Positions 42,327 to 49,922 of a stretch of DNA of 64,000 nucleotides are shown in pieces. Each line of letters begins with the position of its first letter. Position 1 is the first letter of the stretch. Source of the stretch: JAVJUV01 sp040220415 (GTDB lineage: Bacteria; Pseudomonadota; Alphaproteobacteria; Rhodobacterales; Rhodobacteraceae); the NCBI GenBank assembly GCA_040220415.1, contig JAVJUV010000113.1, positions 1 through 64,000 of the forward strand, read 5' to 3'. The notes under the pieces are model-generated. The model did not search any database, was not told the origin of the DNA, and saw only the letters and a list, made by a program, of their open reading frames with translations. The translations under genes and the position numbers were made by a program.

Positions 42327-43610
42327 ATGAAACATACAGGTTGGCGCAAGCCGACACCGGGTCTTGGGGTTGCTGAGCAGCTTGCCCAAGCCGGTGAACT
42401 GGTAGCAGTACCCAAAACACGGGCCTTCGTCGCGGTAAAGCGCGTGGGCGCCCATATCGGCCTCAAGGCTGGTGACATGATGCTCCTCGATACGCTAGGG
42501 GCCTTCACGCAATCCCAGGACTGGGAGGAGGGGCAGCGCCCGATCGTCTGGGCGTCGAATGCCTATCTGATGGAGCAGACAGGCTTCTCGTTGTCGGCGC
42601 TCAAACGCCATGCGCGACGCCTGGCGGAGGCCGGCGTGATCGCTTTCAAGGACAGCCCCAACGGCAAGCGGTGGGGCCGCAGGGACGCGAATGGCGTCAT
42701 CATCGAGGCCTACGGCTTCGACCTGTCGCCGCTTTCGGCCCGTGTCGAGGAGTTCGAGGAACTTCACGCCGAATTGCAGGCCGAACGTGAGCTCTGTCAG
42801 CGCCTGAAGCGCCAGATCACGGTAGCACGGCGGATGATCCGTGCCCGGATCGAGGCTGCCCTCAGCGGCGCGCTTAGGGGCCCCTGGACGCAGCTTACAG
42901 GGATGTTTGAGGATCTCCTGGCCCGACTTCCACGCCGGAACACAGCCTCAGAGGCGTTGGAACGGCTCCTAACCTGGTTCAGGGAGCTGCAGGAACGTGT
43001 GGAGGCGGCCTACCTCAAGGCAACTCAGCCAGTCGAGGTTGTGGAAAACACTACAGAAACCAGCGAACAAGTGCCTGAACAGACTCAAGAAATGAACCCC
43101 AGGGAGGTCATTTCTGAACCTCACATACTAACTACAAACCAACTTGATCCTGTAACCTGTAATTCCTCAGAAAAAGAGGAAGCGGCGGGCGTGGTGCCAA
43201 ATGCGCCACCAGACGAGCAGGTGGACAGGGAGTTGGAAGATTGGGTTGCTGAAACCCGCAAGAAACGCGGCGCAGCGCTTGATTTGCCCACGGTCATGCA
43301 AGCCTGTCCGGAATTCGCCTCCTGGGCGCGCAATGTGGGTGGATATCTGAAGGATTGGGGCGATCTTCACCGGGTTGCGGGGCAACTCAGACCGATGATC
43401 GGCGTCTCCGAGCACGCCTGGAACCTGGCACAGGACCGTCTTGGACCGCAAGTCGCGACGGCAGCGCTGGTGCTCACCTTCGACAAGCATTGCGCTGGTG
43501 AAGTGGCGTCACCAGGTGGATACCTGCGCGGCATGGTCGAGAAAGCCGGGGCAGGGGAGCTGCATCTCGAGCGTAGCTTCTATGGCCGGTTGAGCGGGCA
43601 GGCGGCGTGA
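42327..43610 (+). CDS. repC: Replication initiator RepC
   Basis: A 427-aa replication initiator of the repABC class. The N-terminal half has the winged-helix segment LMEQTGFSLSALKRHARRLA with GKRWGRRDANG, and the C-terminal half has the RepC tail that binds the origin, usually lying inside the repC gene. An expanded middle (VENTTETSEQVPEQTQEM) is low-complexity. A GGAGG (aaaccggaggtgag) precedes ATG 42327. The replication origin is expected within this gene; no iterons are visible by eye. Confidence 0.93.
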   Translation: MKHTGWRKPTPGLGVAEQLAQAGELVAVPKTRAFVAVKRVGAHIGLKAGDMMLLDTLGAFTQSQDWEEGQRPIVWASNAYLMEQTGFSLSALKRHARRLAEAGVIAFKDSPNGKRWGRRDANGVIIEAYGFDLSPLSARVEEFEELHAELQAERELCQRLKRQITVARRMIRARIEAALSGALRGPWTQLTGMFEDLLARLPRRNTASEALERLLTWFRELQERVEAAYLKATQPVEVVENTTETSEQVPEQTQEMNPREVISEPHILTTNQLDPVTCNSSEKEEAAGVVPNAPPDEQVDRELEDWVAETRKKRGAALDLPTVMQACPEFASWARNVGGYLKDWGDLHRVAGQLRPMIGVSEHAWNLAQDRLGPQVATAALVLTFDKHCAGEVASPGGYLRGMVEKAGAGELHLERSFYGRLSGQAA

Positions 43611-43622
43611 TGGGGCAGGGGA

Positions 43623-44738
43623 TCAGAGACCTGCGGCGATGGTCAGGTTCACCCGGAATCTGTCGCGTCGGCGCTGATAGCGGCGGGTCATCTCGGCCGA
43701 TGCGTGCCCGAGTTGCTTCTGGACGTAGCGCTCGTTGACTTCCGCGCTACTGGCGAGACCGGCGCGCAAGGAGTGGCCCGAGAACAGGGCCAAACGGTCT
43801 TTTTCAGGCAGCTCAGCACGGATACCACTTTTGAGCACGGTTTGCTTGATCAGCCGCGCAACGTGCTTGTCGCTGAGCCGGGCCTCAAGTGCACGTTTGC
43901 CGTCGCGCGAGGTGCGAACGAAGACCGGGCCAAAATCGATCTTTGCAAAATGCAGCCATTGTTCCAGCGCATGCACCGGGCAGGTCTGTTCCGAGGAACC
44001 GCGCCCGATTTCGACCTCGCGCCAACCGGTCTTGGCGTTCAGTGCGAGTACGGCGCCACCGTCGAGGATTTTGATCCATCCTCCAGAGTCTGGTGTGTCG
44101 TCTTTCCCATGGTCGACACTAACGATTTCCGAGCGCCGAAGGCCTCCTGCATACCCGATCAGCAGGATCGCCCGGTCGCGCAAACCACGCAGGTCAAAGG
44201 GCAGGGTGGCGACCATGGCCAGGATGTCCTCGGCCAGGATGGCTTCTTTCTGCACCGGAGGACGGGTGTGCCTGCGCTTGATCCCGGCCAGCACGGTGGC
44301 GATGTGGCGGTTCTTGCGGTCAAGGGTGAACCCACGCTGCGCATAGTTCCAGGCAAGGCCTGAGAGGCGACGTTCGATCGTGCTGACAGACAGGGGTCGG
44401 GACGCCGACTGCGAAGGAGAGGGGTCCGACCCGGAGGCGAGATCGGCGAGGTAAAGACCGATCATCTCGGCCGAGGGGGGCAAAGGGTCGGTACCCTTCA
44501 ACCGGCACCAGCGGGCGAAGTGCTTCCAGTCCGCCGCATAGGCCTTGTTGGTGTTTTCTGCCGTCGAGGCTTTGGCATAGTCGCGGGCGGTCTCGACAAG
44601 GCGATCGAGCGTGCCGGAGCCGGCAACATGAGAGGGCAGGGCGATGCCATCGCTTTTCTCTTGATCTCTCTCGTCGTCCTGAGCGACATTAGACGCACCA
44701 GAGTGTGATGAAGTCGGCTTCTCGTCCTCTGAGGTCAT
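43623..44738 (-). CDS. Tyrosine recombinase (site-specific integrase)
   Basis: A 371-aa tyrosine recombinase. The N-terminal SAM-like core-binding domain includes NTNKAYAADWKHFARWCRLK, and the catalytic domain has GYAGGLRRSEIVSVDH (Arg), a Lys strand, HSLRAGLASSAE (His-x-x-Arg) and LGHASAEMTRRYQRR (His and the Tyr nucleophile). ATG 44738 is preferred; a GTG at 44774 would add 12 residues. It lies 12 bp from repC and beside a dif-like site at 44789, so dimer resolution of the plasmid is its likely role. Confidence 0.9.
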   Translation of the reverse strand: MTSEDEKPTSSHSGASNVAQDDERDQEKSDGIALPSHVAGSGTLDRLVETARDYAKASTAENTNKAYAADWKHFARWCRLKGTDPLPPSAEMIGLYLADLASGSDPSPSQSASRPLSVSTIERRLSGLAWNYAQRGFTLDRKNRHIATVLAGIKRRHTRPPVQKEAILAEDILAMVATLPFDLRGLRDRAILLIGYAGGLRRSEIVSVDHGKDDTPDSGGWIKILDGGAVLALNAKTGWREVEIGRGSSEQTCPVHALEQWLHFAKIDFGPVFVRTSRDGKRALEARLSDKHVARLIKQTVLKSGIRAELPEKDRLALFSGHSLRAGLASSAEVNERYVQKQLGHASAEMTRRYQRRRDRFRVNLTIAAGL

Positions 44739-44788
44739 TTTCCAGTGAATCCAGCAATGAAATTGAACTGTCACCGAGCATATATATT

Positions 44789-44819
44789 TACGTCCGATAA
44801 TGCAAACTTATTGGACGTA
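44789..44819. promoter_or_regulatory. Dif-like recombination site or recombinase operator
   Basis: Two 12-bp arms, TACGTCCGATAA (44789-44800) and TTATTGGACGTA (44808-44819), are inverted repeats with one mismatch around a 7-bp centre TGCAAAC. The inner ATAA-TG...TTAT resembles dif. It lies just upstream of the tyrosine recombinase gene, 50 bp from its start. Recombination core site is favoured; an autoregulatory operator is the alternative. Confidence 0.6.
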
Positions 44820-44894
44820 GTAGAGAACAGCGAAGTGGGGCGGTTTCTACCGTATATTGTGGACGAAAGCGCCGTAGCAGGATAGTGTTGTGGC

Positions 44895-45848
44895 ATGACC
44901 TATCAGCCAACTGCTATCTCTGACGACCTGAACAGCCTACCGCAGCTGCCGGGCTGGGTCACCTCTGGATGTGCGGAAACCCTTGAAACTGCGGCCTTTC
45001 GGTCGGGGGCGGCGCTCACGGTGCTTGATCAACTGGTCAGCGACCCTAGGCATGGTGTGCCACTGAAATTGCTTGCGAACCGGCTGGCTTTGAGTGCCGC
45101 GACGGGGACGTCGAAACTGGAAGGTCGCATGGCGCGGGAGGCAGATATGCGCGACGCCTACCACCTGACGCCGCCGGGCGAGGCGCGGGGGCCGGATGGC
45201 GATCTTTTGGCGTTTTGGCGCGGGGCGGTGCGGCTCGGGCTGGGCGGACCCGGCGAAATCGCAGACCTTGTCGGACCCGACCTATCGGAGGATGTGGCAG
45301 GTTGGTTGGACACCGGCCAGGAATGTGCCCGGACCCGTGGGCCGCTGACGGGCTGCGTCTCCATCTTACGCGCCGTTCTCGACGCCGACGACCGGGCGGA
45401 ACGGGTCGCCTGCTTGCTGTCCGATATCGTCCTGGCGCGGACGCTGAACTGGAAGGCGGTGCTGCCGGTTACGGCGCAGCGGCTCACCAAATCGATGTTG
45501 CGCGACTCGACTGCGAGCGGGCAAAGCGCCGAGTTGGCGATTCAGGTTCGGATCCTCGAGGCCACCGATGAGACGATCCGGATCGCGCGGGATCTGGCCC
45601 GCCGGGCCGGGGCACTTCGCACCGTGGCGCCGAAGCTGCGGGCGAAAGGATCGGATTCGGCGGTCGAGCTGTTTCTCGCTGAGGATGCCGTTGCGCCGGC
45701 CTCGATGCTGTCGCCGCGCATCCGGGGCACCAACATTCCGATGAGCGACCGGGCCGCGCGGCGGTTCTGCGACCGGCTTGTCGAGCTCGGCGTCGCACGT
45801 GAGCTGACCGGGCGGGCGACCTTCCGGCTCTATGGGATCGCGCCATGA
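44895..45848 (+). CDS. DUF1403 family protein
   Basis: A 317-aa protein of the DUF1403 family, common next to repABC cassettes in Rhodobacteraceae and of unknown function. It has features of a helical protein: TAAFRSGAALTVLDQLVS, LLANRLALSAATGTSKLEGR, and the C-terminal winged-helix-like DRAARRFCDRLVELGVARELTG. Its stop overlaps the next start as ATGA. With the ScpB-like partner it may be part of a condensin-like or regulatory complex for plasmid maintenance; this is inferred from association only. Confidence 0.75.
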   Translation: MTYQPTAISDDLNSLPQLPGWVTSGCAETLETAAFRSGAALTVLDQLVSDPRHGVPLKLLANRLALSAATGTSKLEGRMAREADMRDAYHLTPPGEARGPDGDLLAFWRGAVRLGLGGPGEIADLVGPDLSEDVAGWLDTGQECARTRGPLTGCVSILRAVLDADDRAERVACLLSDIVLARTLNWKAVLPVTAQRLTKSMLRDSTASGQSAELAIQVRILEATDETIRIARDLARRAGALRTVAPKLRAKGSDSAVELFLAEDAVAPASMLSPRIRGTNIPMSDRAARRFCDRLVELGVARELTGRATFRLYGIAP

Positions 45849-46465
45849 CGACCGTGACCAGGAAACGGAAACCGGCGGAGGAGGGCGGCGCCGTCTTTGA
45901 CCGGAACCTTGACGAACTGCCGCAGGAGCTGCGCTGGCGCGAATGGATGGGACGGATCGAGGCGGTGCTATTCGCCAGCGCGTCACCGGTCGGCCGCGAC
46001 GACCTGGCCCGCGTGGTAGGGCAGGGGGCCTCAGTCGAGATGCTGATCGACGACATCCAAGCTGAACTCACCGGCCGTCCGTATGAGCTGGCTCAGGTAC
46101 CGGGTGGATGGATGTTCCGGACCAAGACGCAGTTTGCTGACGCCATCAAGGCCGCTGCCGACCTGGGCAATCAGTCGCTGGCCTTCACCGAGATGGAGAT
46201 GGGAGTGCTTTGCGCCATCGCCTATCATCAGCCCATCGACCGCGCCAGCCTGGCCGACATCTTCGGCAAGGAAGTCAGCCGCGATCTGTTGTCTAGGCTG
46301 CGGTACAAAGACCTGATCGCAAGCGGGCCTAGGTCTCCGCGGCCTGGGGCGCCGCATACCTTCGTGACGACCGAGACGTTCCTGGTGACCTTCGATCTGC
46401 AGAGCCTGCGGGATTTGCCGGAGCTGGAGCTCGACTTTGACACGAACGCGAGTGCCGAGACCTAG
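45845..46465 (+). CDS. ScpB-like segregation protein
   Basis: A 206-aa protein of the ScpB type, with two winged helices: RIEAVLFASASPVGRDDLARVVGQGASVEMLIDDIQ and LCAIAYHQPIDRASLADIFGKEVSRDLLSRL (shown in parts). ScpB dimers bind ScpA in the SMC condensin. No SMC or ScpA is encoded here, so it would act with host proteins or in a separate plasmid-stability complex. Coupled to DUF1403 by ATGA. Confidence 0.85.
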   Translation: MTTVTRKRKPAEEGGAVFDRNLDELPQELRWREWMGRIEAVLFASASPVGRDDLARVVGQGASVEMLIDDIQAELTGRPYELAQVPGGWMFRTKTQFADAIKAAADLGNQSLAFTEMEMGVLCAIAYHQPIDRASLADIFGKEVSRDLLSRLRYKDLIASGPRSPRPGAPHTFVTTETFLVTFDLQSLRDLPELELDFDTNASAET

Positions 46466-46501
46466 TGCCCCGTTCCGAGAGAGACTGGTAAGAAGCGCAA
46501 A

Positions 46502-47203
46502 TCAAAACCTCGCGCGGCGGCGGCGAAAGCGCACTTTTTGCCGGGTGGGCTCGCCGAACAACACATCGGGAATCGCGGAGTTTTCCGATATGTGTTGGAC
46601 TAGCTTTGTCTTCGGGTATTCAAAGCCATAGATCCAATCACCTTTGATACGCCTGAGAAGCCAAACAACGTCCTCTCCGAAGTCGAAGGCGACAATGACG
46701 CCGACATGAACCCATTCTTTCAGCAATCGCGAATCGAAGATCCAGAGCTGGTGCACGACCCCATCTTTGGTTGGATACTTTATACCATCTTTGATGGCCG
46801 ACTGAAACTGCTTCCGATCGGTCTGGCGCCGCGTTCCATCGACGACCCAGAACATCGGTTGATGAAATTCAGTCCGCTTCTTTGCTTCCTCTGGCCTTAG
46901 GTATGAGTGTTGGAATTCGACGACCAAACCCTTGGGTGTTTTGACGTCCGCAATGTGCAGTTCGCCCTGATCGTCCCTCGCAGCCACTTCCTGCCAGTCT
47001 GTCGGGAAGTGATTCTTCCAATCCCGGTGCCATTGCGTTTCGTTCTCCCACCAATGATCACAGTGACGGCGGCCCTTATGGGCCCAGTGCCAGACCTTCC
47101 GGGTTCCACACCTGGCGATCACTTCTGCGCCACAACCGGGGCATCGACCCTTTGCGCCCGGTGTCGCTTCGACGCGCTGAAATTCATTTACTGCGAACCG
47201 CAT
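46502..47203 (-). CDS. CoiA-like nuclease-family protein
   Basis: A 233-aa protein of the competence CoiA type. The N-terminal zinc-binding site reads GRCPGCGAEVIARCGTRKVWHWAHKG with a second His/Cys set (HCDHWWENE), and the nuclease core is IADVKTPKGLVVEFQHS with an upstream Glu: the Asp...Glu-x-Gln pattern of a PD-(D/E)XK fold. CoiA is known from competence, but such genes recur beside defence islands. It starts 10 bp after the DUF6527 gene and is the last gene of the minus-strand Ubl operon. Role as an effector of that operon is only a hypothesis. Confidence 0.75.
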   Translation of the reverse strand: MRFAVNEFQRVEATPGAKGRCPGCGAEVIARCGTRKVWHWAHKGRRHCDHWWENETQWHRDWKNHFPTDWQEVAARDDQGELHIADVKTPKGLVVEFQHSYLRPEEAKKRTEFHQPMFWVVDGTRRQTDRKQFQSAIKDGIKYPTKDGVVHQLWIFDSRLLKEWVHVGVIVAFDFGEDVVWLLRRIKGDWIYGFEYPKTKLVQHISENSAIPDVLFGEPTRQKVRFRRRRARF

Positions 47204-47213
47204 GGCACTGCCC

Positions 47214-47606
47214 TCAAGTCGGTGTTCGCTTATCGCGAACTAGATCGTTGGGCGGTCTTTTCGGTCGACCGCCGCGACACCAGTTCACCTGTCCTTTCTT
47301 GATCCAGAAATGGCATCCGCACTCGTTCTTTTGATGGACAGAGGGATGCACCGTTGGCCGTGACCAAAAATCTTCAGAGATATCCCAACGGGGCCGCTGA
47401 TTGGGGTTCAATGATAGTGTGATGACTTCTCCGCAGCCGCCGGGACATCTGAGGCATGCCCATTTCTTTACATTGCCACTTTCCACGACGGTCAGCGTTT
47501 CCGGTGCAAGCACCGTCCGGTCTTGCAAGGACGGTGCCCGGGTGGTCAGGAAGTCAAATGGCAATAAACCCAATCTCCGGAAAAAACGTGAGATAGCTTG
47601 TTTCAT
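47214..47606 (-). CDS. DUF6527 family zinc-binding-like protein
   Basis: A 130-aa protein matching DUF6527, seen mostly beside bacterial Ubl/E1/E2 genes. A Cys cluster (LRCPGGCGEVITLSLNPNQ, then NECGCHFWIK and VNWC) suggests a zinc ribbon or treble-clef fold. The family has no proven activity; by genomic association it is a candidate E3-like or target-recruiting factor, or another partner. Starts one base after the E1 stop. Family assignment moderately sure. Confidence 0.7.
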   Translation of the reverse strand: MKQAISRFFRRLGLLPFDFLTTRAPSLQDRTVLAPETLTVVESGNVKKWACLRCPGGCGEVITLSLNPNQRPRWDISEDFWSRPTVHPSVHQKNECGCHFWIKKGQVNWCRGGRPKRPPNDLVRDKRTPT

Positions 47607-47607
47607 G

Positions 47608-48999
47608 TCAGGTCACCATGTCCAGAAATGGTTGCACATCGCCCCGACCAAGCGTCTGTGCCGCGTCGCAGCATGGGCAGCCGGATCGGACTTCAACAAG
47701 GGGCCTACGCTCGTCTCTGGCGTGAAAGCGTCGCATGCGCGTGGGCACCATACCGGCCTCTCCAGCGAGCCCGGCCACGCCAGCCAGCCACTCATTGACC
47801 GCCATCGCCGCCGCTTCGGTCGTGAAGGTGACCACTGCCGGAGATGGATCGCCTTCGCCCAAAACATAGGCTTCTTCTTTCAGTCGCTCATAAGCGTCAG
47901 GGTCATCGCGTCTAATAGCTTCTTCGCGCGCGCGGCGGGGATCTACGTAACCTCCGCAAAGCAGGCAGGGATGCCCAGGCACGAGTGTCGAAACGCGTGC
48001 AAAGAGATCATATGCTTTGTCGGTCCGCCGCTGCATTGCGAGCCCAACATCAATTACCGGGATGCCGTAGAAGCGCGCGAAGCGGTTTAGAAACAAGCGG
48101 CCGGCGTGGTCATCGGTGCAACAAAAGATCACATCGCATGCTTTCAGCGCATCCCAGGTTCTCGGGTGTCCAGCCCAGGCATCCACGCTCAGCAACATCA
48201 TGCCGAGCCCGGATTCCTCTACGGTGCGCGTGTGAATGGTAGTCTTTGGCAATTTCGCATCGACATCCGAGCGCCGCGCGCCATGAAGGCGGTTGAGATT
48301 TGTCTCGTCCACGATGTCCTTGTCGAATTGGACGGCCTCCTGAACCCCAAGACGCAACAGCAGGGGCAAAAGAGCACTTCCGGTCGCGCCGCCGCCAGCA
48401 ATCCCGCATCGGAACCCAACAATTTGACGTGAGGCTTCTTTCCCGAAGAGCCGGACCTGACGATCCAGAAAATCCGCCGGCGTTCCCTTCAGTCCCGAGA
48501 TATGCAGTCGCGGTCCGACATGCAGGATCCGACTGATGTCTTCTGCTTTCTCTTTCTGCGTCCAAATACGCGCAGCAATATCACCATTTTCGGCAATAAC
48601 GACGCTGATCAACCCCGGCATTCCTTTCAGAAGGGCGGTGCGTGCCAGCTCGGCTTCGTTGCGGTCGTCCTGGTCAGAGAACTGCGCCTGTCCTTTGGGA
48701 TGGGTATGAACCAGGGAAGGAATGAGACTCATCGCCTTCGCCTTGTTCAGGAGGTGCATGAAGCCATCGGTCTGCCACGTGACATGCCGCGCTGACGCTG
48801 ACACAAGCTCGCTACTGCCGATGGCTTGGAAATGATGCGAAACCAGCCGACGCCGCGGTTGATGTGTCCACGGATCGACTTCGATATCGGCAATGCCGAA
48901 GAGCATGTAGGCGGAGCGCTCCGACCCGGACCCTGCCGTCAGCAGGGACCGAATCTGCGCCTCGTGCGGGTCCAGCAGGATGAGATCCAGTGCCCCCAT
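47608..48999 (-). CDS. JAB (deubiquitinase-like) - E1 (ThiF) fusion protein
   Basis: A 463-aa fusion of two ubiquitin-pathway enzymes. Residues about 1-150 form a JAB/MPN metalloprotease: the JAMM motif is visible as H98-T-H100 ... S108-x-x-D111 in VHTHPKGQAQFSDQD, with a candidate Glu in SERSAY. From residue about 175 comes an E1/ThiF Rossmann domain (GIAGGGATGSALLPLLLRLG, then FDKDIVDETNLNR), which would adenylate the Ubl. Zinc-ribbon cysteines follow (PCLLCGG; GCPCC). The ATG at 48999 overlaps the Ubl-E2 stop as TGATG. Confidence 0.88.
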   Translation of the reverse strand: MGALDLILLDPHEAQIRSLLTAGSGSERSAYMLFGIADIEVDPWTHQPRRRLVSHHFQAIGSSELVSASARHVTWQTDGFMHLLNKAKAMSLIPSLVHTHPKGQAQFSDQDDRNEAELARTALLKGMPGLISVVIAENGDIAARIWTQKEKAEDISRILHVGPRLHISGLKGTPADFLDRQVRLFGKEASRQIVGFRCGIAGGGATGSALLPLLLRLGVQEAVQFDKDIVDETNLNRLHGARRSDVDAKLPKTTIHTRTVEESGLGMMLLSVDAWAGHPRTWDALKACDVIFCCTDDHAGRLFLNRFARFYGIPVIDVGLAMQRRTDKAYDLFARVSTLVPGHPCLLCGGYVDPRRAREEAIRRDDPDAYERLKEEAYVLGEGDPSPAVVTFTTEAAAMAVNEWLAGVAGLAGEAGMVPTRMRRFHARDERRPLVEVRSGCPCCDAAQTLGRGDVQPFLDMVT

Positions 49000-49853
49000 C
49001 ACGCCCGGGCCTCCGCCAACGCACTTTGCACGCGGGCGACCATGGTCTGAAGCCCGTCAACGCCCGGACGCCATGCATTGTTGTGGCGCGACCAGCGCTG
49101 CCATACGCGACCACCGAAGCGGTGCTCAACGGTACAGGCCTTTGGCACTTGCCCAGTGCCTGCCAAAGTCAGCTTCGGCGCGACGTAGAACATGTCAGGC
49201 GGGCAGTCCGGGTATCCTCTGGGAAGCAGAATCAGAACGTCTGCCGCCGTGTGGTTGAATTTGCCGTCCGGCAGCGGCAGGTTCTTCAGGATGATCCCAG
49301 TACTGCCACCTTCCGTCACCACTTCGAACTCGTAGCCGTGACCAGAAAGATAGATCTGATCTTTCGACGGAAGGGCATCCCCCTCCGTCGTGTGGTCGAT
49401 CAGCGAAACGAACCGCTCAACTCCGGCTTCGGCCAGGTTGATCACATCCGTATCCGCGATCTTCTTGTCGTGCTGCCCAGGGATTTCCTGCCAGAGGTTG
49501 TAGTTCGGCGGCAACTTGGCCAGCTTCCGCAGTACGAAGCCGCTGATGCATGCCCGAGGCCATTCGAGATCGGCGTCGTCGATCTTAAACTTGAAGCTCC
49601 GGTCGGAACGAGCGACCAGCACCTTCTCCACACCACGACCACGCAGGTCATAGCTTTCGTCGAGCCGGATGTCTTCGAAGTCGCCGTTGGGCAGCATAGC
49701 GATGGCAACATGCTCGTCGACGGGATGCCCGCCGGCGGCCTCGATAAGCTGGCGTCCCAAGACCTTGGGATCGTCGAAGTCATGTTTGTTAAAGTTGAGG
49801 CTCTCATCTGCAATGAGAACCGAAAAGCTAGGAAAGTTTCCTTGCGGTTTCAT
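48999..49853 (-). CDS. Tandem Ubl - E2-like fusion (multiubiquitin protein)
   Basis: A 284-aa protein with two ubiquitin-like domains and one E2-like domain. Residues about 5-82 and 84-160 are the Ubls; the second carries ISGFVLRKLAKLP and GVERFVSLID, signs of the multiubiquitin family. The E2 fold spans about 165-284, with LPRGYPDCPPDMFYV and the end WSRHNNAWRPGVDGL. The only Cys candidates for an E2 nucleophile are in PDCPPD and KACTVEH. There is no terminal diglycine after either Ubl, so free Ubl would need processing. First gene of the operon, with TGATG coupling to the E1. Confidence 0.85.
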   Translation of the reverse strand: MKPQGNFPSFSVLIADESLNFNKHDFDDPKVLGRQLIEAAGGHPVDEHVAIAMLPNGDFEDIRLDESYDLRGRGVEKVLVARSDRSFKFKIDDADLEWPRACISGFVLRKLAKLPPNYNLWQEIPGQHDKKIADTDVINLAEAGVERFVSLIDHTTEGDALPSKDQIYLSGHGYEFEVVTEGGSTGIILKNLPLPDGKFNHTAADVLILLPRGYPDCPPDMFYVAPKLTLAGTGQVPKACTVEHRFGGRVWQRWSRHNNAWRPGVDGLQTMVARVQSALAEARA

Positions 49854-49922
49854 GTTTTATTTCCTTGTGTTGGTAGAGGTCACGGACACCATGTCCGCGC
49901 CTTCACAAGGACAATCGCGGCG

